This document shows, in pieces, positions 10,649 to 21,758 of a stretch of 64,000 bases of DNA; the first letter of the stretch is position 1; each line of letters opens with the position of its first letter. This DNA comes from Gracilaria gracilis (taxonomy: Eukaryota; Rhodophyta; Florideophyceae; Gracilariales; Gracilariaceae): positions 744,001-808,000 of the forward strand of contig JARGSG010000183.1 in assembly GCA_030374805.1 (NCBI GenBank), read 5' to 3'. Under the pieces are notes generated by a model. It was not told the DNA's origin and did not search any database. It was given only the letters and a program-made list of their open reading frames with translations. Position numbers and translations under genes: made by a program.

Positions 10649-11131
10649 TCAAACTGCAGACGTGCCGTTCTTCATGTTGCCGTCCAACTGCACCTTCCCC
10701 ACATTCAGCTTCGACATGTCTGCCTTCATTCCCACATCATTATCTCCATTCCACACCTCCGCGCTCCCGTCTCTCAGCACCACCAAATGGTACAACGCTC
10801 ACTTCTCCGTGTGGAACACGTCCTTTGCGTACATCTGTTCGCTAGCCGCCGCGTTTTTCCACAGCTCCTTTGCCACTCCACTTTTCGCCATGCACTGACA
10901 GATCGCCGTTCGCAGCCTCTGGTTCAACACTAGGTTCGCCAGTAGATAAGAAAGAATGAACCCGATGCCAAAGAAGATAACAGAACCAGCTATCCTTCCA
11001 CCGTTGTGACTAACTTGCGTAGCAATTACTGTGCCTAATCCGAACATCACAAATGCCGCTACGCCCAAAATTGTACGCCCATCAAACTTGAACGAAGGAA
11101 TCCAAAACCATCTCATCCCGCCAAACGTCAT
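10649..11131 (-). pseudogene. small membrane protein, copy 1, interrupted by an in-frame TGA
   Basis: This is a paralogue of the gene at 12816-13472 and matches no family I recognise. Two hydrophobic segments (near ILGVAAFVMFGLGTVIATQV and AGSVIFFGIGFILSYLLANL) are followed by a Cys-containing, basic region and a polar tail. The open frame from the ATG at 11131 stops at a TGA (10799-10801). The next 49 codons stay in frame and still match copy 2 (LVVLRDGSAEVWNG), ending at a second stop at 10649. Copy 2 has TCA at the same place. Homologous coding sequence also extends upstream of 11131 to about 11215 without an ATG. So it is a decayed copy, or less likely a read-through gene. Confidence 0.65.
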
Positions 11132-12464
11132 GGCACGATGATTGATTTCGTAAGGTAAAACCGTCTTTCCCCATTCAAGCTCAATCTCCGTCGGAGAAAA
11201 CGCTTCATTTGCATCTTCTATCTGTCTGCTGCCTCACTTTGTTCCACTGCCCTTCACTTCCCATTCTGCCTCACCCTCTTGAGAAGTGACCCAAAGCAGA
11301 GCAGCGAGCAGCGGTAGAGCGCGCGTTTAAATAACGTTTCCAACCCAGCACTCATACATTGCAACAGCACGCTCTCACGCAATCTTCACCATCTCTTCAC
11401 TGTTACTCGTCCGCATCACAGCATCTTTATCTACTAAACTACAACCGCCACAATCAAACCTTTTGGCTTTTTGGGGCTAGATCACAGCTATCTGTCGTCA
11501 AGATGCAAACCAAAAGCAATTCCCCACATCTTCTGCTCGCACAGCGCCAGAGCATGTCCGTAGCTCGGACCCAATCCCATCTCCAATCAGGCCTGGGCAA
11601 CAACTGCGTAAAACCCTGTACAACCAGACGCCAGAGCGATATGCATAGTGATAGTCACACTGACCTCATCAGAGCCAGACGGAACGAATTTCAACCAAGC
11701 TCAATGGCCCGAGTACGAATAAACAAACAAATGTCTCTCTCTCTCTCCCTCTCGTTATAGGCGGCCGCCGCCCATCACGGGCCGGTGATTCACGGCCCGA
11801 CGAGCGGTCGAGGCCCATCTATCTACTACCTTCCAGGTCAGGGTAAAGCTGAACAACGGTTAATTTTGAACATTGCTTGTTTCATAACTGTTCAGAATAT
11901 GCAGATTGTCAAAACAGCTAAAATACATTTTGTAACTTTTAATTAAATTTAAAATAGCCATATCGCTTCTTTGACACTCCGTCATCTTCTTCGGCAATAA
12001 TCTTTGGAAGGTATACCGAAGGTAGTCATTTCATTCAAAATGTTGTGGGGGCGAACAAGACTGTCGAACCTGAACCAAAATAGGTTGCTTTTTGGTATGC
12101 CAAAAAATACAGTGCCAAAAAGTGCACTAATTTTTTGAAGGGTAATTTGGAACAAGCTGTTTCATAACTGTGACATATATGTAGCTTTTTGCTATTCCCA
12201 AGAACAGAAATTTAACCATTTAAGAGCAGAAATACGCGAAATAGCCAGTGCGCTAAACTAATCTAAAAAGACTCATACCGAAATAAAGCCAAAAAGTCAC
12301 ATAAAGCCAAAAATCAGAAAACGTGTCCAGCAATGTACCAATTGTTATGATTTCAAGCTGATTGCAACCATTTTTTAAAGCTGCTTCATTATTCACCATC
12401 ATCTCTCGCTCTCACGTGCTTGATGCATTGGTGCATCCCCCCATCGCTCAACCTCACCTCAAAA
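11132..12464. other. AT-rich intergenic region, no gene supported
   Basis: A plus-strand frame at 11359-11760 has no ATG at its head and ends in a CTCTCT repeat that encodes poly-Leu/Ser, so I reject it. At 11761-11800 there is a GC-rich patch with a GGCCG/CGGCC hairpin. The remainder (11.85-12.4 kb) is AT-rich with nothing recognisable. Confidence 0.4.
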
Positions 12465-12801
12465 TGCAGGCGGCGCCGCCACAAAAGCCGAGAAAGCAAA
12501 GAGAACCAAGTACCAACAACTATGCCAAGCCAATAATGTGCGCCTCTCCCCGTTTGGGTTTGACATCCACGGCGGCGTAGGGCAAGACGGAAAAGCCTTC
12601 GTACGTGAGCTCGCCGAGTTCACCAGCACGCTTCGGGGTACAAACCCATCGTTGGAATACAATGCTGTCCTGCTCCGCTTGGAGCGGACCGTTCTCCAAT
12701 ACACAGCCGCTGCTGTAAACCAGAGGCGCTTACTGCCGACACCGGTCTGACACGTTGTTAAGGCCCCCTCGTCACGCTTTAAATAAAGTCATCATCATCA
12801 T
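12465..12801 (+). mobile_element. 5'-truncated LINE tail (non-LTR retrotransposon fragment)
   Basis: An open stretch encodes the C-terminal end of a non-LTR retrotransposon polyprotein. It has a basic KxxKY-type segment, then FGFDIHGGVGQDGKAFV and LRLERTVLQYTAAAVNQRRL. The ORF closes at 12750 and is followed by AATAAA and a (TCA)n tail at about 12788-12802, as expected for a LINE 3' end. Closely related but diverged copies lie at 13.6-14.0, 60.0-60.25 and about 60.8 kb. Assignment to a LINE rests on this C-terminal pattern, the repeated 3'-end bias and the simple-repeat tail. Confidence 0.6.
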
Positions 12802-12815
12802 CACCTCAAAACGCT

Positions 12816-13472
12816 TCACACTTCTGCCACACGTGCAGGCGTACCAAGAGTGTTTTTGGTTATGTCGCCGTTTAGGTTAAGCTGAGGCCCCAAGCTCAAC
12901 TTCGACATATCTGTGTTAATTGCGTGTTCATTTTCTCCGTTCCACACCTCCGCACTCCCGTCTCTCAACACCACCAAGTTATAAAACAGTGAGCTCTCCT
13001 TGTGGAAAACGTCTTTGGCGTAGATGTGGTCCCTTTCATGCGCGCCTTCCCAGAGCGCTTTTGCTACCTTGCATTTCGCCATGCACCGACAGATTGCAGT
13101 TCGTAGGCTTTGATTTATCGTGATATTAGTCAGTAGATAAGAAAGAACGAACGCGCTGCCAAAGAAGATCACAGAACCAGCTCTCCTTCCACCGCTGTGA
13201 CTAACTTGCGTAAGAATCACTATGCCTAGCACGTACATGAGAACAGTCACTACGGCCAAAATTGTACGCACATCAAACTTGAACGAAGGTATCCAAAACC
13301 ATTTCATCTCGCCAAACGTAATGGCATGATGGTTGATTTCGTAAGGTACAACCGTCTTTCCTCATTCAAACTTAATCTCCGTCGGAGTCAAAACTTCTTT
13401 TGCGTCTCCATTTCTTTCACGGGACGACTCGGAGCTCGGCCTAGCTTGGTTCGGTTGCGCTTCGATAGACAT
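12816..13472 (-). pseudogene. small membrane protein, copy 2, interrupted by an in-frame TGA
   Basis: This is the tandem paralogue of copy 1. It begins at an ATG at 13472 (MSIEAQPNQARP), continues into a segment matching the ATG-less N-terminal region of copy 1, and meets a TGA at 13362-13364 (codon 37). Copy 1 has TGG there. The frame then stays open for 181 codons to the stop at 12816, through two hydrophobic segments and a conserved polar tail (LVVLRDGSAEVWNG). If the TGA is ignored the product would be about 217 residues. An ATG at 13307 inside the frame could give a shortened protein that still has both membrane segments. The function is unknown. Confidence 0.62.
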
Positions 13473-13629
13473 AGCGACGGACACCTTGAGCTCTAAGGGG
13501 AGAGAGAGGGGAGAGCAACGTTGGTGCTGAACTTATTGCATGCACCAGCCGTGCAATCCCGAGCTCCTTTTATGTGATTTGGTGCTACTACTCTCTCGCA
13601 TGACAACAACTAATGGGAACGCTAGCCCC

Positions 13630-14023
13630 TGTTGACGAACGAACGAAAGCAATTTATTTTTTGTTGCAAAGGGCCCTACAGCTACAAAGCAATGTGCAGA
13701 GCGTTTGACCCTAGCAGGGCCGGTGCTAATCTGCGGTGATTAATGGCCGCCGGAGTGTACTGAAGAACAACGCGCTCAAGAGCCAAGCAAAGGTGGAGGT
13801 ATTCTGCGCTTGGAGCCGTTCCACGCAATGCGCTGACCTTTTGAGCCACTCGTCGAAGAAAGGCCTTTGCAGCCTCACCCATGCCTCCATACACATCCAA
13901 TCCAACTGCCGTGAATACGCTGTTGACAGCCGTCGGCCCGTGCAAGGCGAGAGCGCCACACACACACGTCATTATATGCGCCGTGCCCCACTGCGCACGC
14001 AGCAATGCGGCGGTGGCGTGCAC
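13630..14023 (-). mobile_element. 5'-truncated LINE tail with (TTCG)n end
   Basis: Minus-strand coding matches the fragment at 12.5 kb: LDVYGGMGEAAKAFLRRVA followed by ALERVVLQYTPAAINHRRL. It ends at a stop at 13682. Past the stop the minus strand has an A-rich stretch with AATAAA and then a short TTCGTTCG run at about 13635-13645. A further plus-strand frame here is antisense. Confidence 0.58.
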
Positions 14024-16078
14024 TGCCCAAATAAATTGTGCGACCGTTCGGCGCGGCGGAGTGCCCGCCGGCGGTCAAGTGTGCCAGACCTTCTCCCGAC
14101 TACATTGTTCCCTACAGCCCCAAACCAGCTTATGAAGCTATGCAACCGCAACAAACAAGCTTCTTGACTTTACGGTAGCACTAATCTCCCAATCATGGCG
14201 CCAGAGCGTCGCACATGCGATCCAGGAAACTGTCTCATTAGGGAATGAGGCATTTGTACTATTTTACTTTCTGCCAACAAGTCCCACGTATCGCGCATCT
14301 ATAATGGCATACCATAAATACTTTCATGTCCAGAGCCCTCACTTCGTCGTCCTCGTTGCCAGAGGAATACAAACAGCCTTCGAAAGACGTGTATCCGGTC
14401 CCGCTTATCGCTGGCGTTCCCAAATGGAAATTCGAGCCATATAGAGCTAGTATTGCAAACTAACATTATTCAGGTCATGACTAACTCTATGACAGCGCTG
14501 CACGTGAATTGATGTGCTGATGACAAGATGTTGGTAACGGTTAGACGAAGTTACCGGTCCGAACAGGACAAAGGAACATACGAAGCTAGAAAAAAAAAAA
14601 CATTCTATACAGCCAGAGAGTGTTGTCACTGCGGAAATATTTCTCCGATCGGCATCGCAAAGCTTCCCTCAGAAGCTTCTTCTGCGTGCCTGTGGTAGCA
14701 AAGATTATGCGTATAGAACTTGAGCAGTGGATTTAGCAAACTTCTGACGGCAATCTCGCTGTTACTATCGAACTGGGGCCGATGCGATAAGCTACCGGGA
14801 CAACCAGAAGACGATATCGGGTCACTTTATATCGTGCTCGTTACGCTGCCGCTCGCTTCGCCCTGCTCCAGTTGCTTCGTTCGCTTCGTCCCGCTCGCCT
14901 CGCTCGCCCGCCTTGCTTCCTCCAGGAAGCAAGGGGAGCAAGAAAGAAGAGCGAGCAAAGAGAGCACTCCGTACCGGGGGCGGAAGGGAATGGATTGTAT
15001 TGGCAGTCGATTGCAATCGTCGCTTGGTTTCCGACACCGCAATCGATTGTCGATTGCAACATCTACGTAGATCGCAATTAGAATTGCAACTCGACGCTCC
15101 GTTTAGATAACAAAGTTCGAATACACCTCTTATGTCTCTGCAAAAGAAAACACGCGACGTGGCGCAATCTTTATACCGTAATCGGTACCTTTTTACTTTG
15201 TTTCCAAAAAACTGTAGCGGACGACGGCGACAACAGTTCATCCCACTGATTACCGACAAGGTCAATGCTATAGCGTACATTTGCCTTCAACAGTCTCTCT
15301 ATAAATCATCAACATTGTGATCGCTTCAGAACACAAAGCTTGATTACCCCTCAATCGTTCTAGCAAACACGCTCACGACTCTATTCTGTTTCTTTGAAAA
15401 AACGAACGATTCTGGAACATAAATATATTTCAGGCGTATTTCTTGACGAAGAAGGAGAGCAGTGAACATCAGAGCAACGGAATGATTGCTGATGAATTGC
15501 ATCTTTGGATCTGATTGTAAATGTTATTGCAGAGGGATCACGGGGCGTTGCAATTCAATCGATTGATGGGAAGTGATGCCTTCACTCACACTCGAATTGT
15601 TTCCGCCCCTGGACGACACTGTGGTCACGACGAACATGACGGTGCCACGTGCCTCCTTTAGCTAAGACGAACCACCTGATTACGCGACACGGGCAGTGTC
15701 TAAAAGGGAGTAAGGGTTCGGCAGAAACGAAGAAGCTGCAAGCTACTGTACAGTAACTTCTTTCTACATGTTTCCGCTCGCTGGGACAGCCTTCGCCTCT
15801 ATGAACGGGAAAACACTTACCGTGTATCTGTCATCGTTCGGGACCTAGATATTTGTTTTTCTCAATGCATGTAAAGGTTTTTCTAACCAGACTTTGTGAG
15901 CAAAACTCTCTACACATATACTTCTGTGCCGTTTCTATTTTGGGATTCAGCAAGCTGAGAAACTGATGTTTCGGGTGGGGGATCATGAGAGTTTTGGATC
16001 TTTGTTTTCTTTCTCGTAAAGGCGGTTTTTAAATGCGATTCAAGTATTAAGCATACATTTCTGAAGATCTTCTGTCGT
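14024..16078. other. intergenic region with inverted repeats, no gene supported
   Basis: 14820-14935 is rich in GCTCGC/TTCGTTCG motifs and open in several frames on both strands, which is typical of simple sequence. It contains a perfect 11-bp inverted repeat with a 2-nt spacer at 14911-14934 (CCTTGCTTCCT and its complement). 15000-15095 has several copies of GCAATCGATT-like words. From 15.1 to 16.07 kb I see no coding pattern. Confidence 0.4.
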
Positions 16079-16354
16079 TTATCCTACAAGTCTGATAAAC
16101 AATAGCCGACATGTCCGTGGTCTTAATCGGGATACTTCTAGTAGTAGTTTGCGGTTGAGGACGGCAAGGCTGTTCTTTGATCCGAAAGGTGCCAAGTGGG
16201 TGTTGTTAGCGGTCCTGTACCGCTGGGTATTCCCTTTGAATCTTGCTGAAGTCGCAGCAATAAAGATCCTCTTGCCCTTACGAATTACAACACTTCTAGA
16301 AACCTTGCTGTGTCTCAACAAGGAGCCTCTTGATTTCGAGGCTTTCATGAGCAT
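16079..16354 (-). CDS. small basic protein, weakly bL36-like
   Basis: This is a 91-codon frame from the ATG at 16354. The first half is strongly basic (MLMKASKSRGSLLR ... VVIRKGKRIFI ... ARFKGNTQRY). The spacing of RKGK and the following hydrophobic triplet and Arg/Lys/Gln tail recall organellar ribosomal protein bL36. However, the zinc-binding Cys residues of that family are absent and the C-terminal 40 residues are extra. I list it as a hypothetical gene; the resemblance may be chance. No paralogue is in the window. Confidence 0.25.
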   Translation of the reverse strand: MLMKASKSRGSLLRHSKVSRSVVIRKGKRIFIAATSARFKGNTQRYRTANNTHLAPFGSKNSLAVLNRKLLLEVSRLRPRTCRLLFIRLVG

Positions 16355-16744
16355 GTGACGGATTAATGGGAACCACAAAGACCACTGTTATTCGAGTAAG
16401 TACCCTGTAATAAACTTTACCACAACAGCTAACCAAAGCTAACAAACAAAGGCTTGCGTCATCTGTCCCCCAACTGTGCTTTTAGCTCTTCAACCTTCAC
16501 AGCAATGATACCCTTGGGTAACGCTAAAGAGGATTAAGAGGGCTACTCTTATACATTCCATGCCGCCTACTCTTTCTAGACGCACCCCGCCTCCATTTTA
16601 CATTTCCTCTCATCAGACAATCTCCGTCTCGCCTCCTAACTCTGAAATCGCCTTCATGCTTGACCCTCACAATGATCTAGAGAGCGAACAGAGTCGACGC
16701 CTAAGTGCAATCTAGAGCTGAACTGCTACTTCTGGTTGGCTAAC

Positions 16745-18572
16745 ATGTGTTTGGAGAGAATGCGGCCCTTTTCACCCCTGCTCATTATCTTGCTAATTGG
16801 TGTCAACACCGCAGGTTCTGTTCCGGTGCATACTTTTCGTTGTGAAGAAAAGAATGAGTCTTCACCAAACCACGATGCTGGAACATGTCTTGCTCGCCTC
16901 CAAGTCCACCCAGAACAATACGAAATGTGCAGAGACAATTCGAACGCCACTTGTTATATATTCTTGAGACAAGGACCATATATCATATTCAATGAACCAT
17001 CATACTTCAACGAGAGCTCGGGCGCACTTCACCTTCAATCCCCATTCAGATGTGGTTCTTACCAACAACAATTTCAGTAGCAGGGAGGTATTGAAGGAAT
17101 ATCTTTGGAATTAAACCAGATATCATCATCTTCAGAAGAATATTGCATGTGGGCAGGGCATACAAGCAATTGTACGTTCAACCAGCTTTTCGATTTCATC
17201 GAAGTCATGGCCGAGAAGGGATATCGCTTCGCTATCAATAACGGACTGGTTGATTTACCTTCTCGCAGGTGTAGTGCCCTAGCTGGTGCGCCATTAATCT
17301 CTGACGAAATAGCGATATTTGGCGCGGTGTCTTCAAACGCTAGCAATTTGGAACAAGTCGGTCAATTGCTTCGTCCATTTCATGTGGGTACTTGGTTAAT
17401 GCTCGCAATGGGTTTTGTTGTTCTTATCGTACTCCCGCTGGCCATTGGAGCCAAATACCATTGGTTCCTTCCTTCGTTGAGAACAACTAGCCCGTCCTTA
17501 ACAACGGAAAATGACAGTGGTGAAGATTCAAATTTGGTTAATGGACAAAGTGACTCTGAAAGAGAAGAACTCCGAGTAGCAATGACATTGTATCGGTCGA
17601 GTGTTGTGGCCATGTTTGCCATTCTGGCCCTTTTCTACGAGATCGCAGTGGTGAATTTTTTGTTTCAGCAAAGAAACGCTTCGATTAACATTGTGAAAGG
17701 CCCATCACAGACTGAACATGCTCAATTCGCAGTTCCCTCAAAGACTGCGTTAGAAGTCGTCTGGGAAAACGAAGGTATGGTCACAGATTCAGCTTTCGGA
17801 CATGCCTTTTAAGACATTATTGAACCTTAAGTCTAACATTTGCTTTTTGAAACAGTCACGCAGCATTGGAAACAGGATCTGCCTCTTGGAGGGAGGCCAT
17901 GGACGGAATGCCGGTCAACGGAGGAATGCTTTCGGTGGCTGACATCTGGAAAAGTGAAATATGTAGTGAGTTTCGAAACTCGTGGTAAGTATCTACTTTC
18001 TGGACGAGGCGAATGTGGTACGTTTGCGCGTCTTTACTCGATGGGGAAGCGTTTAGCTCGATTTTATTGAAAAGGACGAACTTCGATACAGATATGCTAA
18101 TATGACATATGTGTTCCTGATTGTTGCGCTCATGGCTTCCAGATGCGATATCGATGTTTGAGACAAACAGAGAGTTGTATACTTTCAACGCAGTGTGGTA
18201 CTACAATAAAAGGTGTAGTACAGCCAAAAAGGGACAAGTGGACCGAGATATACTATCGCTCAGAATGCACGGAAGGGTAAGTTGGTTACACCAATTCCTG
18301 TGTTGTTGGAGTGGACAGTACAATAAAACAGACGCTGACAGTGATTGCATGTGTAGATGAAGTTATTATTTGACAAGCATTCTGAGGACTCCCAATGTGC
18401 AAGGCATGCGGTGTCACACATACGACCATTAACGCTTTTCCTTCCTATGATGATATTCGTGTTTCCATCGCTGGTTGGGGTTATAATAATCCTCTGCACA
18501 CACCGCAGAAAGCGTGAAGACGCAGTGGAACGGGTAGAGGTAATTCCGAAAGCAGTTGAAGATGAAGATTAA
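16745..18572 (+). pseudogene. ionotropic glutamate receptor-like membrane protein, one in-frame TAG
   Basis: Four exons are 16745-17774, 17856-17984, 18143-18276 and 18357-18572. The introns (81, 158 and 80 bp) have donors GTATGG, GTAAGT, GTAAGT and AG acceptors, and all phases close to a 502-residue product. It has an N-terminal signal peptide (LLIILLIGV), a Cys-rich extracellular part with N-glycosylation sites, and an iGluR S1-like segment leading to LRPFHVGTWLM and a first membrane span (about 215-235). A hydrophilic linker of about 50 residues follows, then a second span (about 286-307), an S2-like part in exons 2-3, a last span in exon 4 and a charged tail. The pore re-entrant loop is missing. 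A TAG at 17078-17080 (codon 112) lies between two homologous halves. A paralogue starts at 63830. The signalling role is inferred from family resemblance only. Confidence 0.6.
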
Positions 18573-18905
18573 CCCTTTTGAACCGAAGAACTTATCTCTA
18601 CTACAATAGCGTTAACAAAAGAGCACGATTGGTTAAAGACGGAAATGATTGGTTGTCAGCGTGCCACATGTTTACTTCCGCTATAGTAGAGATAAGCGTT
18701 CAAGTTCCCATTGGCCGTCACTTCATTGCAGGTTTAGTAAAGCGAATAAAAATGCTCGTTATGGCACCTCCTTCCGTCGAAATCATTTTCTCAACTTCTG
18801 TGCACAAGGCCATCCCTTATATGCCTTGGACGGTCAGGAAGTGCCAATCACGTCTCCAAAAGGCACAGGAATCCGACAAATACCCCGACCATACGTCTCG
18901 TATTT
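18573..18905. other. 3' flank of the receptor-like gene
   Basis: Short frames only; nothing recognisable between the receptor stop and the transposon end at 18906. It probably contains the 3' UTR of the receptor-like gene. Confidence 0.4.
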
Positions 18906-18924
18906 CTAGTGTCTATTTGACAAC

Positions 18925-18962
18925 TGACCTCATATGAGGTCAAATGACCTCATATGAGGTCA
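18925..18962. repeat. left pair of 18-bp palindromes in the piggyBac element
   Basis: TGACCTCATATGAGGTCA occurs at 18925-18942 and 18945-18962, each a perfect palindrome, two bases apart. Placement at both element ends suggests binding sites for a dimeric transposase, which is an inference. Confidence 0.85.
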
Positions 18963-19133
18963 GTTTTTACTCACATAAATTTTAAGTAAAAGTTTTCACT
19001 TTTTAAAAAAAAAACACTTCGTCCTCACCTCCGTCGTCCTCCCTTTGATGGCGTTAACCAAAGTCGCCCATGACATGTACACAGCAACCAAGCTGGAGCA
19101 TTTTTTCACAAACGTCAACACAATCTGTACACA

Positions 19134-21226
19134 ATGGCCCCGTCAACAGACCCTCGTCGTACCGTTGGTAACAAAGTCCACAGTCGTGCCCGACTTGTAG
19201 TTTGTGAGTCGGAAAGCAAACGCTACTTTGGATCTCTTTGGAAGACGAAAACTGTCCCTGGAACAGTGACAAAAGTTGACATTCGACTCGTCAACGGCCG
19301 AAACTGTACATTTCTCACTATTCGGTTTGACCTCCCAAACCGCCAAAAAGAGTGTACTCTTCCTCTTTGCAGTGTAAAGGTTGGTGATGGTCTCCTTAAC
19401 AGTCCACAAACTGATAATGTTGACACAGCAATTGTACCACCGTTACCGGCCCAAAATGTTGACAATCAGCCGAATGAAGGAGAACAACTGCAAAATTTGC
19501 AGGAGGCGGATCCCGTTTCACAAGCACCCCCTTCCGACCAGTCAGTGACTGTGCATGATCGTGCGTGGAACACGGAGGCAATTTGTAGCCCTATCAATGG
19601 ATGCATGCAATTGCAGCCGTGGAAGGTTATTGGCCCAGCCGGAGATTTTATCTCACCACGTCATTGCCCAAGTACGATGAAATTCATTGACTATTTTTTA
19701 TGGATGTTCCCCATTGGACATCTGAAGACTATTGTGGAGAAGACGAACAGGAACTTGGAAAATGATGGTGCCTCTTCGACGAGTGGTGGAGAGCTTTTAA
19801 GGTTCTTTGGCGTGATGGTTTTAATAAGCAGGCTGGAGTTTTCCAATAGAAGAGATCTTTGGGGTTCAAAACCAGCATCCAGGTTTATGTCTCAGCCTGT
19901 GATTGGTGAAGCAATGTCACGAAATAGGTTTGAAACTCTAAGGCGTTGTATTTGTTTCAGTGGTAACGCTGCTCAAGAGGATTATGGCACGGCTCGCTGG
20001 AATTTAGTCACTGATTTCGTGAAAGCCATCAATGATCACCGCCGTTCTTTCGTGACACCTTCACATGCTTTATGCGTTGATGAGAGTATGTCACGCTGGT
20101 ATGGGCTGGGGGGAGACTGGATTGATGTGGGGCTTCCACATTATACCGCGCTGGATCGAAAACCAGAAAACGGGTTGGAAATGAAAACCGTTTGTTTGCG
20201 GAAGAAGTGGTATCATGCTAAATATTGAGCTCAATATGGGATCTGGAGCCCCTGATCAGGATTTTGATGCAGAACATACTCATGGAACTGCTATTTTACT
20301 TCGATTAGTCCAGCCATGGTTTGGGTCTGGACGCCATGTCTGTGCAGATTCTTTTTTTGCATCGGTGAAAACAGCTAATGCTCTTATTGGAAAAAGGACT
20401 GCGCTTTACTGGGGTTATCAAGAATGCAACACGTCAATTTCCTATGAAGCATTTATCAGAGAAGACCTTAGAGAATCGTGGAGATTTTGTTTCAATGGTT
20501 TCGAAGGGGAACGGTTTGAATACTGATCTAATGGCGGTAATGTGGGTCGATAGGGAACGAAGGTACTTTATATCAACATGCAACACGGTGAACCCTGGAA
20601 ACCCAATAATGCGACAAAGATGGAGACGACAAGGAAATGTTTCGAGGAAAGTTGAACTTGAAGTACCGATACCAGAGGTTTGTGAGGAATACTATAAAAC
20701 GTGTTCAATGATTGACAGACACAACAGATGCCGCCAAGATGAATTAAAACTGGAGAAGAAAATCGAGGTCAAAGATTGGTCGTTCCGTGTGAATTCATCT
20801 TTATTATCCATTTGTATGGTTGATGCGTGGATGCTTTACAAAGCTGGTAATGGTATGCGAAAGTTATTATCTCCATATAACTTCTATTCAAAGTTGGCTG
20901 ACGAGCTTATCACTAATACGTGGGACCGGACCGCTTTGATGACTCGAGATGAAGAACATATGGAAATAGAAGATGATATTCCGAAACCTGCAGGAACTGG
21001 TGTGCATCTTATGCAGACTAATCGCAAGAGAAAAACTAAGGATGGAATGATTACGAAGTCTTCATATCAAGGACGATGCAAAGTGTGCAAAGGGAATATG
21101 AAATCTAAGTTTTTATGTTCTGAATGCTATATATCTTTGAAATCTGAAGTGTATTTATGTCACACTGGTACAGGAAGGGACTGCTTTAAGAACCACATTG
21201 AGTTTCGTCACGGTGTTAAAAAGTAA
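19134..21226 (+). pseudogene. piggyBac-family transposase, two frameshifts
   Basis: This is a DDD transposase read in three consecutive frames. From the ATG at 19134 the protein has an N-terminal domain, then the typical TMKFIDYFLWMFP and FFGVMVLISRL region and the first catalytic Asp in ALCVDESMSRW. A +1 slip in the run of T/G near 20190-20197 interrupts the family-typical C-G-K/R-S-G-I-M-L segment. The next frame carries CADSFFAS (second Asp). A second +1 slip near 20384-20395 moves to the frame with TGVIKNATRQF and CSMIDRHNRC (third Asp). The C-terminal Cys-rich domain (CKVCKGN ... CSECY) ends at 21226. The catalytic residues remain, so the copy was lost by indels rather than by active-site change. 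Confidence 0.85.
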
Positions 21227-21719
21227 TTGAAGCACATCTGTTGTCAACAACAACGTCAACATAAAAGTAAACAAGCGCTGATATTGAATAAAAACACATA
21301 AAGAATCACATTATCAACAAGTGTTCATTTGCCTTAAGCCCCCTACTAATTCAATCCGCGTTATTGAACATGCTAGATAATGTTTACACTCTGACGAAAC
21401 TGCCCCTTTAACAGATGTCACCTTGTTCTGTCTGTTGTTCAAGTGGGTGTTGAAAACGTTCTTAGTGTAAACATATTACTAGAATTAGTCGAGCTCCATA
21501 AGGAGTTTTCGAGTTTTAATAAACTCAGCGAGGTTTGAACTCACGTTTAATTTGCTCACATAGGATATCTTATCCACTGAGCTGTGATTACTGGCCGTTT
21601 TGCCCTACAGACTACTACTTAAACGACTGTTCAAGGACTTTTCAAATTTTGAAATTTGAAAAGTCCGCATTATAGGTCCGGAATGTAATTTTTTGGTTTA
21701 TTTTACTCTCTCAACGGGC

Positions 21720-21758
21720 TGACCTCATATGAGGTCATTTTGACCTCATATGAGGTCA
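21720..21758. repeat. right pair of 18-bp palindromes in the piggyBac element
   Basis: The same palindrome as at the left end occurs at 21720-21737 and 21741-21758, here three bases apart, just inside the right terminal repeat. Confidence 0.85.

Noticed and set aside
11359..11760. 133-codon plus-strand frame
   Set aside because: It begins at TTG, not ATG, and ends in a CTCTCT simple repeat. No family resemblance.
11761..11845. tRNA- or rDNA-like GC-rich patch
   Set aside because: It has a GGCCG/CGGCC hairpin, but no T-loop or anticodon arm could be fitted and I did not recognise rRNA.
18925..21758. CRISPR-like array from repeated palindromes
   Set aside because: There are only two copies per end with 2-3 base spacing, placed as mirror images at transposon ends. 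There are no spacers and no cas genes, and the window is eukaryotic.
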